Source: Alphaproteobacteria bacterium
GTDB lineage: Bacteria > Pseudomonadota > Alphaproteobacteria > Micropepsales > Micropepsaceae
Direction of reading: 5' to 3'
Length of the DNA: 64,000 nt
NCBI GenBank assembly: GCA_020852655.1
Contig: JADZAI010000028.1
Span: 119,977-183,976, forward strand
Both the position numbers and the translations under genes were made by a program. Shown in pieces: positions 41,670-50,571 of the stretch. A model generated the notes under the pieces. That model saw nothing but the letters and a program-made list of their open reading frames with translations, ran no database searches and had not been told where the DNA came from. Position 1 is the first letter of the stretch. Each line of letters begins with the position of its first letter.

Positions 41670-43130
41670 CTATTCCTCCAGCATGCGCTGGAGGCGGATC
41701 AGCTCGTCGTCCAGCACCGAATCGACCGAGCGGAGCTCTTCGATGCGCTTCACGGCATGGATGACGGTGGTGTGGTCGCGGCCGCCGAAGCGGCGGCCGA
41801 TGTCGGGCAGCGACCGGGTGGTGAGCTTCTTGGCGAAGTACATCGCGATCTGGCGCGGCCGGGCGACCGGGCGGGCGCGGCGCGGCGAGACCATGTCGGC
41901 CGGGCGGAGATTGTAGAACTCCGCCACGCGCTTCTGGATCTCGTCGACCGTGATCTTGCGGTCGTGGGTGCGCAGGATGTCGGACAGGAAGTCGCGCGTG
42001 CGTTCCACCGTCACCGGCTCGTCCGTCGCCTCGGCCATCAAGGCGAGCTTGTTGAAGGCGCCTTCGAGGTCGCGGACATTCGAGACGATCTTCTGCGCCA
42101 GATATTGGAGCACGTCGTTGGCGAGGCCCTCGCGCACGCGGGTGCGCGAATCCTGGTCGCGCTTCGCCATCAGGATCGACAGGCGCAGCTCGAAGTCGGT
42201 CGGATGGACGTCGGCTTCGAGGCCGCCCGAGAGGCGCGACTTGATGCGTTCGGAGATGCCGTCGAGAGCCCGCGGATTGCGGTCCGCCGTCATGACGATC
42301 TGCTTGCCGGCGCCGAGCAGGTCGTTCAGCGCGTGGAAGAATTCCTCCTGCGTGAACTCCTTGCCGGCGAGGAACTGGACGTCGTCGATGAGGAGGACGT
42401 CGGCGGCGCGCAGCATGTCCTTGAACTCGATCGTCGACTTCTCGCGCAGGGCGCGCATGAAGCCGTTGAGGAAGCGCTCGGACGAGAGATAGACGACGCG
42501 CAGGTCCGGGCGGCGGCGGCGCACCTCGTGGCCGATCGCCTGCATCAGATGCGTCTTGCCGAGGCCCGAGCCGCCATAGAGGAAGAGCGGGTTGTAGCGC
42601 GCCTCGGGAATCTGCTCGGCGACGCCGAGAGCCGCTTCATAGGCGAAGCGGTTGGGGCGGCCGGTGACGAACTGGCCGAAGGTGCAGCGCGGGCTCAGCG
42701 GCTGGCCGATCGCCAGTTCGAGCGCGACGTCGCCGGCGGCGGGCGCGGCATGGCCGTTCGCCTGGACCTCGGGCTGCGCCACGGGCGCCGCCGGCAGCGC
42801 CGACGTGCTGGTGACGTAGGAGATGCGCATCGCGCGGCCGGAGATTTCCTCGGCGAACCGGGCGATCTGCGCGCCGTAATGGTCGCGCGCATACTGGCGC
42901 AGGAAGGTGGTCGGCGCGCCGAGCACCAGATCCTCGCCGGAATCGTTCATCGCCGTCAGCGGCTTGATGAAGAAATCAAAAGCATTGGGCGCGATCTCCG
43001 ACTGGAGACGCAGCCGCACGGCGTTCCAGAGACCGCCGCCCACGGTTTCGTTCATATCGTTCTTGTCTTTCGCGCTGGGGCGATCTTGTGCCGCCCGCAA
43101 ACCCCAAAACTCGTTCAGCCCTGCCGCCAT
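41670..43130 (-). CDS. dnaA: chromosomal replication initiator DnaA
   Basis: The 486-residue initiator has an N-terminal interaction domain, a variable linker, AAA+ with Walker A YGGSGLGKTHLM and Walker B VLLIDDVQFLAGKE, and the DNA-binding signature GGRDHTTVIHAVKRIEEL. I use the ATG at 43130 because AGGGG lies 6 nt before it. An internal ATG at 43055 (MNETVGGGLW) would give the more usual length, so it remains possible. With the longer start it overlaps the rhodanese gene by 16 bp. Confidence 0.95.
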   Translation of the reverse strand: MAAGLNEFWGLRAAQDRPSAKDKNDMNETVGGGLWNAVRLRLQSEIAPNAFDFFIKPLTAMNDSGEDLVLGAPTTFLRQYARDHYGAQIARFAEEISGRAMRISYVTSTSALPAAPVAQPEVQANGHAAPAAGDVALELAIGQPLSPRCTFGQFVTGRPNRFAYEAALGVAEQIPEARYNPLFLYGGSGLGKTHLMQAIGHEVRRRRPDLRVVYLSSERFLNGFMRALREKSTIEFKDMLRAADVLLIDDVQFLAGKEFTQEEFFHALNDLLGAGKQIVMTADRNPRALDGISERIKSRLSGGLEADVHPTDFELRLSILMAKRDQDSRTRVREGLANDVLQYLAQKIVSNVRDLEGAFNKLALMAEATDEPVTVERTRDFLSDILRTHDRKITVDEIQKRVAEFYNLRPADMVSPRRARPVARPRQIAMYFAKKLTTRSLPDIGRRFGGRDHTTVIHAVKRIEELRSVDSVLDDELIRLQRMLEE

Positions 43131-43567
43131 GGAAGCCCCTCGGCCTTCCAGCCGTTTACCGATCCCCGGTGTCCGTTTTCATCGTGGTCCCCTTCGAATC
43201 CGCCTGCGATGTTGAATGCCTGCGCGTAGCCGCGCTGGGTGAGGGCAATCGCCGCCGCGCGCGAACGCGCACCGGAGCGGCAGATGATGACGACGGGCGT
43301 CCCGGGCGTGACGCCCATGCGGGCGAGGCTCGCCTCGGCCTCGGCCCCGAAATTCGGATTGCGGGCCCCGTCCGGGAAGGCCTGCCACTCCGCCAGCGCC
43401 GGCTTCTTGCCGAGGCCGTCGAGATTGGGCAGGCCGACATAGGTCCACTCCGCCTGGGTGCGCACGTCGAGCAATTGCGCGGCGGGGGTCTCGGTGAGGA
43501 TGTGCCAAGCTTCGCGCGGTGAAATGTCACCGGCATAGGCACCTGAGTTGCCCAGAGCGTCGCCCAT
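43115..43567 (-). CDS. rhodanese-like sulfurtransferase domain protein
   Basis: The 150-residue single-domain rhodanese shows LLDVRTQAEWTYVG and the active-site loop VVIICRSGARSRAAAIAL, with the catalytic Cys intact. GFEGDHDENGHRGSVNGWKAEGLPW completes the fold. The ATG at 43567 has GGGAAG 9 nt upstream; the frame continues upstream without a good site. Its end overlaps the dnaA start, so dnaA may be translated behind it. Confidence 0.85.
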   Translation of the reverse strand: MGDALGNSGAYAGDISPREAWHILTETPAAQLLDVRTQAEWTYVGLPNLDGLGKKPALAEWQAFPDGARNPNFGAEAEASLARMGVTPGTPVVIICRSGARSRAAAIALTQRGYAQAFNIAGGFEGDHDENGHRGSVNGWKAEGLPWRQG

Positions 43568-43750
43568 CGCCGAACGCTTCCCAGTTCTTGTTGCTGCCGC
43601 ACCGCCCCCAAGCGCCGACAGCTCTCCGCCTTGCACCGCAAAATTCATCCGCAAACAAGACTTGTTCGCGCGCGCAACAATACTTTGTAGCGCGCTTCGC
43701 TCAAGATTCTCTATTTTACGGATATTGCTGCTCTGCGCAGCTACTCGCGA

Positions 43751-43759
43751 TGTGGAAAA
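43751..43759 (-). promoter_or_regulatory. DnaA box upstream of the rhodanese-dnaA genes
   Basis: TGTGGAAAA on the plus strand reads TTTTCCACA on the minus strand and fits the relaxed consensus TTWTNCACA. It overlaps the start side of the candidate dnaA-region promoter, suiting autoregulation by DnaA. Confidence 0.5.
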
Positions 43760-43862
43760 CATTAAGCGGGGGGTTTTGACAGTGCAAGCGGAATGATTCG
43801 CGAACGCCACAGAATCTTCACCACGTCGATCCGGAGCCGCCTGGGCGCCCGCCGGCGCGCCG

Positions 43863-43883
43863 AAAACCCAGCATTTTGCTGGG
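43863..43883 (-). terminator. intrinsic terminator of rpsT
   Basis: On the minus strand CCCAGC-AAAAT-GCTGGG is followed at once by TTTTCG, an intrinsic terminator about 130 bp beyond the rpsT stop. Confidence 0.7.
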
Positions 43884-44014
43884 ATTCCGCCGTGCGTCAG
43901 AAATACGACGGCGGACCGCTGCGGCGCAAAACCGCGGCCGCCAGGCGATCTGCATCGCGGCCCGTACAGTGTTCGAAATGGAATAGATTTTGGGCGCTCA
44001 CGCGCCCGGAGAAA

Positions 44015-44287
44015 TCAGGCCGAAGCGCCGATCTTGTTCACGCGCTTGGTCAGGCGCGACACCTTGCGGGCCGCCGTATTGGCGTGCAGGACGCCCTTCG
44101 TCGCGCCGCGCGCGATTTCCGGCTCGGCGGCCTTGAGCGCCTTGAGCGCGGCGTCCTTGTCGCCCTTCGCCAGCGCATCCTCGACCGCGCGCACATGGGT
44201 GCGGATGCGGCTCTTGCGCGCGTGATTGCGGGCCTGGGCCTTTACGGCCTTACGGGCAGCCTTCGCCGCCGACTTGATATTCGCCAT
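44015..44287 (-). CDS. rpsT: 30S ribosomal protein S20
   Basis: The 90-residue, highly basic, helical protein begins [33 protein letters not shown] and ends [13 protein letters not shown], typical S20. It binds 16S rRNA early in small-subunit assembly. The position upstream of dnaA is conserved in alphaproteobacteria. Confidence 0.97.
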   Translation of the reverse strand: MANIKSAAKAARKAVKAQARNHARKSRIRTHVRAVEDALAKGDKDAALKALKAAEPEIARGATKGVLHANTAARKVSRLTKRVNKIGASA

Positions 44288-44352
44288 AGCTCTCGGTCTC
44301 GATAAGGGCGCGCGTTATAGGGATGCCCGCCCCCCGCGTCAACGCGGTTCGA

Positions 44353-44705
44353 TCAGGCCGGCACCAGTTTCTCGGCGGCCGTCTTCAAGGCCTCTTCGCC
44401 CCATTGGTTCAGGCTTTCCCCGACAATTCGGCGGCCTGCGCCGCCCTGGCGTGAACGTCGGGTGCGACGCGCAGCATCATCCTGCCCGAGAACGGCTTGT
44501 CCGGCTTTTTTCCGGCCTTGGCGCAGGCCTCCAGATAGTCGTCGACAGCCTCGTGGAACGACGCCTTCAGCGTCACCACGTCCGATGCATGGAATCCGAC
44601 ACCATCCCGGATGCCTGCGATACGGCCGACGAAAAGCTCATCCGCACCGTCATATTCCAGCCGCGCCGCGTAGCCGCGATACGACATCACGCTCTGCCTG
44701 CTCAT
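44353..44705 (-). pseudogene. HicB-family antitoxin, frameshifted
   Basis: From 44705 the frame encodes a HicB-type protein (MSYRGYAARLEYDGADELFVGRIAGI, then SFHEAVDDYLEACAKAGKKPDKPFSGRMMLRVAPDVHARAAQAAELSGK) and then meets TGA at 44409-44411. In the next frame the sequence continues SLNQWGEEALKTAAEKL to a stop at 44353, the expected HicB ribbon-helix-helix end. Adding one A to the GGGGAAA run at 44415-44421 would restore a full-length gene. AGGAG precedes the ATG. No hicA toxin is next to it. A sequencing error is the alternative. Confidence 0.75.
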
Positions 44706-44739
44706 ATCGCTCCTATCCGCACCCGGCCCTGATATCACG

Positions 44740-45519
44740 CTACTGGTGGCGGAAGCCGGCTTTGCGCTTTTCCACGAAGGCGGCCATGCCCTCCTTCTGG
44801 TCGGCGGTGGCGAACATCGAGTGGAACAGGCGGCGCTCGAAGCGGACACCTTCGCTGAGCGTGGTTTCATAGGCGCGATTGACCGATTCCTTGGTCATCA
44901 TCGCGATGGGGAGCGACTGCGCGGCGATCTTCTCGGCCGCCTTCAGGGCCTCCTCGACCAGCGTGTCCACGGGCACGACGCGGCTGACGAGGCCCGAGCG
45001 CTCGGCTTCGGCGGCGTCCATGGTGCGGCCGGTGAGGCACATGTCCATCGCCTTCGACTTGCCGACGAAGCGGGTGAGGCGCTGCGAGCCGCCGATCCCC
45101 GGCATGACGCCCAGATTGATCTCGGGCTGGCCGAATTTGGCGTTGTCGCCGGCGATGATGAAGTCGCAGAGCATGGCGAGCTCGCAGCCGCCGCCGAGGG
45201 CGTGGCCGGCGACCGCCGCGATGATCGGCTTGCGGAAGGTCGAGACGGCCTGCTCGAAGGCGGCGAACATGTCTTCGGCGAAGACGTCCATATAGCTCTT
45301 GGGCGCCATTTCCTTGATGTCGGCCCCGGCGGCGAAGGCGCGGGACGAGCCGGTGAGGACGACGCAGCCGACGCCGGGGTCGGCGGCATAGGCCCGCAGC
45401 GCCGCCTCGACCTCCCGGGCGAGCTGCGCGTTCAGCGCGTTCAGCGCCTGGGGGCGGTTCAGCGTGATGAGGCCGACGCGCCCGCGCGTCTCGGTGAGGA
45501 TGGTTTCGTAGCTCGACAT
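44740..45519 (-). CDS. enoyl-CoA hydratase
   Basis: The 259-residue crotonase-fold enzyme has the oxyanion-hole [10 protein letters not shown] and [15 protein letters not shown]. Both catalytic glutamates are present, one in GGGCE and the second in [13 protein letters not shown]. It hydrates trans-2-enoyl-CoA in beta-oxidation. Position between mutM and rpsT is common in the class. Confidence 0.94.
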   Translation of the reverse strand: MSSYETILTETRGRVGLITLNRPQALNALNAQLAREVEAALRAYAADPGVGCVVLTGSSRAFAAGADIKEMAPKSYMDVFAEDMFAAFEQAVSTFRKPIIAAVAGHALGGGCELAMLCDFIIAGDNAKFGQPEINLGVMPGIGGSQRLTRFVGKSKAMDMCLTGRTMDAAEAERSGLVSRVVPVDTLVEEALKAAEKIAAQSLPIAMMTKESVNRAYETTLSEGVRFERRLFHSMFATADQKEGMAAFVEKRKAGFRHQ

Positions 45520-45588
45520 GGGTCCTCCGGAATTCTGCCGGGCGGGACTACCACAGATTCCGGCCGCCGGTGATACGGCCGTCGCGCC

Positions 45589-46470
45589 TCAGTGCTGGCA
45601 GACCGGGCAGTAGAAGGTCGAGCGGCCCGACTGGACGATGCGCCGGATGGTGCCCTTGCAGCCCCTGGTCGGACAGGGCGCGCCCTCGCGGTCGTATACG
45701 CGGAAGGAATGCTGGAAATAGCCGAGTTCGCCGCTCGGCTGCTGATGATCGCGCAGGGTCGAGCCGCCGGCCGCGATGGCGTCGGTCAGCACCCGCGTCA
45801 CCGCCTCCGCCAGCTTCGCGACGCGCGGCGGCGAGATGGAGCCGGCGAGGCGCTTGGGGCTGATCCCGGCGCGGCTGAGGGCCTCGCTGACATAGATATT
45901 GCCGAGCCCCGCGACGACGCGCTGGTCGAGCAGCGCCGCCTTGATGGGCGTCGCCTTGCCGGAGAGCAGCTTCGCCAGCGCCTTGCCGTCGAGCGGCGGA
46001 TCCAGCGGCTCCGGGCCGATGCCGCAGAAGAGCCGGTGGTCGTCGAGGCTGCCGGTCAGCTCCAGCAGCATGAGGCCGAAGCGGCGGTGGTCGTTGTAGA
46101 TGATGCGCGCGCCCTCGTCGGTCTCGAGCAGGAGATGGTCGTGCTTGCCCGCCCCGGCGGCGGCTTCGGGCGTTTCGTGGTGGAACTCGCCGAGCATCGC
46201 GCCTTCGTTCGAGCCCGGCGGATAGACGGTGAAGCGGCCCGACATGCCGAGATGGATGATCAGCGTCTCGCCGTCGTCGAGATCGGCGAGGATGTATTTC
46301 GCCCGCCGCCTGAGGCGCTGGACCAGCCGTCCGGTCAGCCGCGCCCCGAACCGGTCGGGGAAGGGCACGCGCAGATCCTTGCGCCGCACCACGGCCTTGG
46401 CGATGCGGCGCCCTTCGAGGACGGGCTGAAGGCCGCGCCGGACGGTCTCGACTTCGGGGAGTTCGGGCAT
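45589..46470 (-). CDS. mutM: formamidopyrimidine-DNA glycosylase
   Basis: The 293-residue Fpg begins [16 protein letters not shown], where Pro2 and Glu3 are catalytic. The helix-two-turn-helix region is [17 protein letters not shown]. It ends in a zinc finger with four Cys (CPTRGCKG and FYCPVCQH). It removes 8-oxoguanine. It is divergent from the flavin-nucleotide-binding gene. Confidence 0.97.
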   Translation of the reverse strand: MPELPEVETVRRGLQPVLEGRRIAKAVVRRKDLRVPFPDRFGARLTGRLVQRLRRRAKYILADLDDGETLIIHLGMSGRFTVYPPGSNEGAMLGEFHHETPEAAAGAGKHDHLLLETDEGARIIYNDHRRFGLMLLELTGSLDDHRLFCGIGPEPLDPPLDGKALAKLLSGKATPIKAALLDQRVVAGLGNIYVSEALSRAGISPKRLAGSISPPRVAKLAEAVTRVLTDAIAAGGSTLRDHQQPSGELGYFQHSFRVYDREGAPCPTRGCKGTIRRIVQSGRSTFYCPVCQH

Positions 46471-46512
46471 CGCTCACTACTCGGCAGGATGCATCCGGGA
46501 TACACTCATCTC

Positions 46513-47076
46513 ATGGCCAAGCAATTCCCCGCCCTGCTGCCGGAGCATGTCGCGTTCATCGGGGCGCAGCACATCTTCTTCACGGCGAGCGCGGCGGCGG
46601 AGAGCCGGATCAACATCTCGCCGCGCGAAGCCTCGGCGCTGCGGGTGCTGGGGCCGAACGCGGTCTGTTATCTCGACCAGACCGGCAGCGGCGCGGAAAC
46701 GTCGGCGCATCTGATGGCCGACGGGCGGCTGACGCTGATGCTCTGCTCGTTCGAGAAGGCGCCGCTGATCATGCGGCTCTACGGCCAGGGCCAGTCGCTG
46801 TTCCGGGGGTCCGCCGGCTACGCCGCCCTGCTGGACGGCGCTTTCGCGGGCGAAGAGTCGCCCGGCGCCCGCCAGATCGTGCGGCTGGAGGTCGAGATGG
46901 TGCAGACCTCGTGCGGCTACGGCGTGCCCTTCTTCGACTTCGTCTCGGAACGGGCGCAGCTCAAGACCTGGGCCGCGGGGCAGGGACCGGAGGGCGTCGC
47001 GGCCTACCGCGCGAGGAAGAACCTCGCCTCGATCGACGGCCTGCCGACCGGCTTCCTGGCCGAGGCTGCGGAATAG
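46513..47076 (+). CDS. pyridoxamine 5'-phosphate oxidase family (FMN-binding split barrel) protein
   Basis: The 187-residue protein begins MAKQFPALLPEHVAFIGAQHIFFTASAA and has RINISPREASALRVLG, LDQTGSGAETSAHLM and the late VQTSCGYGVPFFDF, all typical of a stand-alone PNPOx-like family. It is probably a flavin- or F420-type cofactor-binding oxidoreductase of unknown substrate. An ATG 24 bp upstream is possible, but its ribosome site is too close. Confidence 0.85.
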   Translation: MAKQFPALLPEHVAFIGAQHIFFTASAAAESRINISPREASALRVLGPNAVCYLDQTGSGAETSAHLMADGRLTLMLCSFEKAPLIMRLYGQGQSLFRGSAGYAALLDGAFAGEESPGARQIVRLEVEMVQTSCGYGVPFFDFVSERAQLKTWAAGQGPEGVAAYRARKNLASIDGLPTGFLAEAAE

Positions 47077-47116
47077 CCGGCTTGCCGGGCAGCGTCATCA
47101 AGCTTAAATCTAGGCG

Positions 47117-47332
47117 ATGTCAAAAGCCGACGCCAAAAAGCCTGTCACTCGTCCTTCTCGAGTTAAGGTGACGCGTGATGTTCATACCGGTGACAAGGTC
47201 TACATGATCGACGCACACAGCAAGACGATCGGGCAGGATCTGTTGAGCGTGTTCCGCAGAAACGTCAGGGCGGCACGCGAAGAAAACAAGAAGCTGTTCG
47301 GTACGGCCGATGGCAGGCCATCGGGACGCTGA
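47117..47332 (+). CDS. small basic protein upstream of zeta-like toxin, candidate antitoxin
   Basis: The 71-residue protein is Lys/Arg-rich (MSKADAKKPVTRPSRVKVTRDVHTGDKVYMIDAHSKTIGQDLLSVFRRNVRAAREENKKLFG). Its last 23 bp overlap the zeta-like gene. Position and size suit an antitoxin or partner of that toxin, but it does not look like the helical epsilon antitoxin. No homologue is recognised. Confidence 0.6.
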   Translation: MSKADAKKPVTRPSRVKVTRDVHTGDKVYMIDAHSKTIGQDLLSVFRRNVRAAREENKKLFGTADGRPSGR

Positions 47333-47945
47333 CGCGCCGCTCCTTTGGATTGTCGGCGGTGCAAACGGCTCAGGAAAGTCGAGCGCATTCGAGAGGCTGA
47401 GAGCAACCGCCGAAGGCGGGACTGTCTGGATCATCGACCCGGACAAACTTGCACGTCACATCGGCGAAATTGAAAAGCGGCCCGGCGACGAGGCCAATTT
47501 ACATGCCGTCCAGCGGCTTGAAAAATGGCTGTATGCGTCCGTCGACGCCTATCAGAATATCGGCGTGGAGACGGTTCTCTCCACCGACAAATATCTCGCT
47601 CTCGCCCGCTTCGCGAGGGACCGGTCGATGCATGTCCGTTTGGTCTATGTGCTCCTTGCCTCGGCCGAGATGAATATCGAGCGGGTCCGTACGCGTGTCG
47701 CGAAAGGCGGTCACGCCGTGCCTGAGGACAAGATCGTGTCGCGCCGAGCCAAGTCGCTGGCACTTCTGCCGCGCTTTCTGGCCGAAGCCGACGATGCCTT
47801 CATTTTCGACAATTCCGGGGCCACGCCGAACCTTGTAGGCGGCAAGGACGTCCGAGACGGCAAATGCTGGTTCGACAGCGAAGCAATTGCGCCGGTCATC
47901 GCGGCGGTCAGGCAGGCCGAGTTGATCCGAGCCGGCTGGGCCTGA
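47310..47945 (+). CDS. zeta toxin-like P-loop kinase
   Basis: The 211-residue protein opens LLWIVGGANGSGKSSAFERL (Walker A GGANGSGKSS). VETVLSTDKYLALARFAR and LVYVLLASAEMNIERVRTRVAKGGHAVPEDKI follow, the pattern of the zeta/AAA_33 toxin-like kinases. Zeta toxins phosphorylate UDP-N-acetylglucosamine and poison cell-wall synthesis; many chromosomal relatives have unproven targets. It overlaps the upstream small gene, and ubiE follows 45 bp later. Confidence 0.85.
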   Translation: MAGHRDADAPLLWIVGGANGSGKSSAFERLRATAEGGTVWIIDPDKLARHIGEIEKRPGDEANLHAVQRLEKWLYASVDAYQNIGVETVLSTDKYLALARFARDRSMHVRLVYVLLASAEMNIERVRTRVAKGGHAVPEDKIVSRRAKSLALLPRFLAEADDAFIFDNSGATPNLVGGKDVRDGKCWFDSEAIAPVIAAVRQAELIRAGWA

Positions 47946-47989
47946 CCGGTATGGCAAGGGGTTCGCCCCGTCGCTATGGTCCCGCCGCG

Positions 47990-48748
47990 ATGAGTGTTCC
48001 GGGCGAGACCGCCTCCTTTGGGTTCCAGGATATCCCGGCTGCCGACAAGGCGGCGCGGGTGAAGGGCGTGTTCGACAGCGTCGCCGGGAAATACGACCTG
48101 ATGAACGACCTGATGTCGGCCGGCGTCCACCGCCTGTGGAAGGACGCCCTGGTCGACTGGCTGGACCCGGCGGGCGGAATCAAGGTCGTCGACGTCGGTG
48201 GCGGCACCGGCGACATCGCGCTTCGGATCGGCCGCAAGCTGGGCGCCAAGGGCGGCAACGTCACGATCCTCGACATCAACCACGAGATGCTGAAGGCCGG
48301 GCGGACGCGGGCGGACTTCTCCGAAGTCCCGGCGACTTCGGTGCAATGGGTTTGCGGCGATGCCGAGACGCTGCCCTTGCCCGACCGCAGCGTCGATGCC
48401 TACACGATCGCCTTCTGCATCCGGAACGTGACCCATATCGCGCGCGCCCTCAGCGAGGCGCGGCGGGTGCTGAAGATGGGCGGGCGCTTCCTGTGCCTGG
48501 AGTTCAGCCGCGTCGACGTGCCGGGGCTGGACGCCCTCTATGACCTCTGGTCGTTCAACGTGCTGCCGGAACTCGGGGCGCGGGTGGCGGGCGACCGCGA
48601 GTCCTATCGCTATCTCGTCGAGAGCATCCGCCGCTTCCCGCCGCAGGAGAAATTCGCCGCGATGATCGAAGCGGCGGGGTTCGGGCAGGTCAAGGTCCGC
48701 AACCTCTCCGGCGGGATCGCGGCGATGCATTCGGGCTGGGTGATCTGA
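47990..48748 (+). CDS. ubiE: demethylmenaquinone/ubiquinone C-methyltransferase
   Basis: This 252-residue class I SAM methyltransferase shows FDSVAGKYDLMNDLMSAGVHRLWK and the SAM motif VVDVGGGTGDIALRI. FCIRNVTHIARALSEARRVLKMGGR and GGIAAMHSGW complete the family. It makes the C-methylation in ubiquinone synthesis. The TGA is immediately followed by the ubiB TTG. Confidence 0.96.
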   Translation: MSVPGETASFGFQDIPAADKAARVKGVFDSVAGKYDLMNDLMSAGVHRLWKDALVDWLDPAGGIKVVDVGGGTGDIALRIGRKLGAKGGNVTILDINHEMLKAGRTRADFSEVPATSVQWVCGDAETLPLPDRSVDAYTIAFCIRNVTHIARALSEARRVLKMGGRFLCLEFSRVDVPGLDALYDLWSFNVLPELGARVAGDRESYRYLVESIRRFPPQEKFAAMIEAAGFGQVKVRNLSGGIAAMHSGWVI

Positions 48749-50308
48749 TTGGGCCAGGCCGCCGCCTTTCTGCGCCTCGTCCGGGCCGCGCGCGTCTTCG
48801 CCCGGCACGACGCGCTGATACCGCCCGAGCTGCGCGACCAGGTGCCGTGGAGCGCCCGCTTCGGGGCCGGACTGCTGAAGCTGACGACCTTCGGCGGGGC
48901 GCGGCGCGAAGGAGCGATCGGCCAGCGCTTCGTCGCGGCGCTGGGCGAACTCGGCCCGTCCTATGTGAAGCTCGGCCAGTTCCTCGCGACGCGCCCCGAC
49001 ATCGTCGGCAAGCAGCTCGCGAGCGACCTGACCGCCCTCCAGGACCGCATGCCGCCCTTCCCGCTCGAGGCCGCGAAGGCCTCGGTGGCCGAGGAGCTGG
49101 GCCGGCCGGCCGACGACATCTTCGAGCGCTTCAGCGAACCGCTCGCCGCCGCCTCGATCGCGCAGGTCCATCGCGCCAAGGCCCGCGGCATCGAGGGCGA
49201 CGTCGCGGTGAAGGTGTTGCGGCCGAATATCGAGACCCGCTTCCGGCGCGACCTCGAATCCTTCTATCTCGCCGCCCGGATCGCCGAGCGGCTGGCGCCG
49301 GCCTCGCGGCGGCTCAGGCCGGTCGCCTTCGTCGATACGCTGGCAGCGAGCGTGAAGGAGGAGATGGACCTCCGCATGGAGGCCTCGGCGGCGGCCGAGC
49401 TGGCCGAGCGCACCAAGGCCGATCCCGGCTTCCGCGTGCCGCGCATCGCGTGGGAGCTGACCGCCAAGCGGGTGATGACGTCGGAATGGGTCGACGCGAT
49501 GCCGCTGCGCGACGCCGCCCTGCTGAAGGCGAAGGGCTTCGACACGCACAGGCTGGCGACCGCGGTCATCCAGAATTTCCTGACCCAGGCCCTGCGCGAC
49601 GGCTTCTTCCATGCCGACATGCACCAGGGAAACCTGTTCGTCGACGCGAAGGGCGACCTGGTAGTGGTCGATTTCGGCATCATGGGGCGGCTCGACCCGG
49701 TCATGCGCCGCTTCATGGCCGACGTGCTCTACGGCTTCCTCCAGCGCGACTACAAGGCGATCGCCGAGGCGCATTTCGCGGTCGGCATCGTGGCGCCGGA
49801 CCGCTCGGTCGATGCCTTCGCGCAGGCGCTGCGGGCGGTCGGCGAGCGGGTCTTCGGGCGGCCGGCGCGCGAGATCTCGATGGCCAGGCTGCTCCAGCAG
49901 CTCTTCGAGATCACCGACATGTTCGGCATGGAGATGCAGCCCCAGCTCGTCTGGCTCCAGAAGACGATGGTGGTGGTCGAGGGCGTCGCCCGCGATCTCG
50001 ATCCCGACCACAATATCTGGGAAAGCTCGCGGCCCGTCGTGGAGCGCTGGATGCGCGAGACCCTGTCGCCGGAAGCCCGCCTGCGCGGAGCCGCCGAGGG
50101 CCTCGGCGACTTCGGCCGGACCTTGCAGACGATCATTCGCGAAGCCGGGCACGCGGCGGCGAATCTGGCGCAGTCGGGCGTCCGGCTGCATCCCGATAGC
50201 GCGATGATGATCGCGGACGAAGAAGTGCGGCGGACGCGCCACACCCGCATCGCCATCTGGATCGGCGCCCTGGCCCTGCTGGTCGTCGCACTGAGGGCGC
50301 TGTTTTGA
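48749..50308 (+). CDS. ubiB: ubiquinone biosynthesis regulatory kinase-like protein UbiB
   Basis: The 519-residue atypical kinase of the ABC1/ADCK family carries the KxGQ motif (YVKLGQFLATRPDI) and the Ala-rich loop LAAASIAQVHRA. It also has DMHQGNLFVDAKGDLVVVDFGIMGRLD and two C-terminal hydrophobic helices. It supports ubiquinone hydroxylation steps. It starts with TTG directly after the ubiE stop; no better start is seen in the next 40 codons. Confidence 0.95.
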   Translation: MGQAAAFLRLVRAARVFARHDALIPPELRDQVPWSARFGAGLLKLTTFGGARREGAIGQRFVAALGELGPSYVKLGQFLATRPDIVGKQLASDLTALQDRMPPFPLEAAKASVAEELGRPADDIFERFSEPLAAASIAQVHRAKARGIEGDVAVKVLRPNIETRFRRDLESFYLAARIAERLAPASRRLRPVAFVDTLAASVKEEMDLRMEASAAAELAERTKADPGFRVPRIAWELTAKRVMTSEWVDAMPLRDAALLKAKGFDTHRLATAVIQNFLTQALRDGFFHADMHQGNLFVDAKGDLVVVDFGIMGRLDPVMRRFMADVLYGFLQRDYKAIAEAHFAVGIVAPDRSVDAFAQALRAVGERVFGRPAREISMARLLQQLFEITDMFGMEMQPQLVWLQKTMVVVEGVARDLDPDHNIWESSRPVVERWMRETLSPEARLRGAAEGLGDFGRTLQTIIREAGHAAANLAQSGVRLHPDSAMMIADEEVRRTRHTRIAIWIGALALLVVALRALF

Positions 50309-50324
50309 GCTTGCTCCTTCGTGT

Positions 50325-50336
50325 GTATGATCATAC
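50325..50336. promoter_or_regulatory. GTATGATCATAC palindrome upstream of hicAB
   Basis: A perfect 12-bp palindrome lies 21 bp before the hicA start, in a small AT-rich patch after ubiB. HicB antitoxins bind such operators, so this is a candidate autoregulatory site. Confidence 0.5.
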
Positions 50337-50357
50337 TCATGCCCGTCCTTGCCGGCC

Positions 50358-50561
50358 ATGAAGATATGGTCCAGCAAGGATGTCGTCCGGCGTCTGGTAA
50401 GCGACGGCTGGACCAAGGTGGCGCAGGACGGGTCGCATGCGAAATTCAAGCATCCCGGCAAGGCCGGGCACGTCATCGTCGCCCTGCCCCGGCGCGAAAT
50501 ACCGCGCGGGACGCTCAAGTCGATCTTTCACCAGGCCGGCTGGGAATGGCCGCCGGACTGA
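50358..50561 (+). CDS. hicA: HicA-type mRNA interferase toxin
   Basis: The 67-residue double-stranded-RNA-binding-fold toxin shows SSKDVVRRLVSDGWTKVAQDGSHAKFKHPGKAGHVIVALPRREIPRGTLKSIFHQAG. The catalytic His is in DGSHAKFKHP. It cleaves mRNA in translation. I take the ATG; a TTG 9 bp upstream also fits. The hicB gene begins 10 bp later. Confidence 0.9.
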   Translation: MKIWSSKDVVRRLVSDGWTKVAQDGSHAKFKHPGKAGHVIVALPRREIPRGTLKSIFHQAGWEWPPD

Positions 50562-50571
50562 GGGCTGAACC

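Larger units (their letters stand above)
43568..44014. other. 447-bp AT-enriched intergenic region between rhodanese-dnaA and rpsT
   Basis: No gene is supported. It holds the rpsT terminator (43863-43883), one DnaA box (43751-43759) and a plausible minus-strand promoter (TTGCAC, 17-bp spacer, TAATGT, about 43759-43788) for rhodanese-dnaA. The local A+T content is higher than in the flanks. The single DnaA box does not by itself make an origin. Confidence 0.6.

Noticed and set aside
43568..44014. Chromosomal replication origin
   Set aside because: Only one relaxed DnaA box was found; an origin should show a cluster of boxes and an AT-rich unwinding tract, and in many alphaproteobacteria the origin is not beside dnaA.
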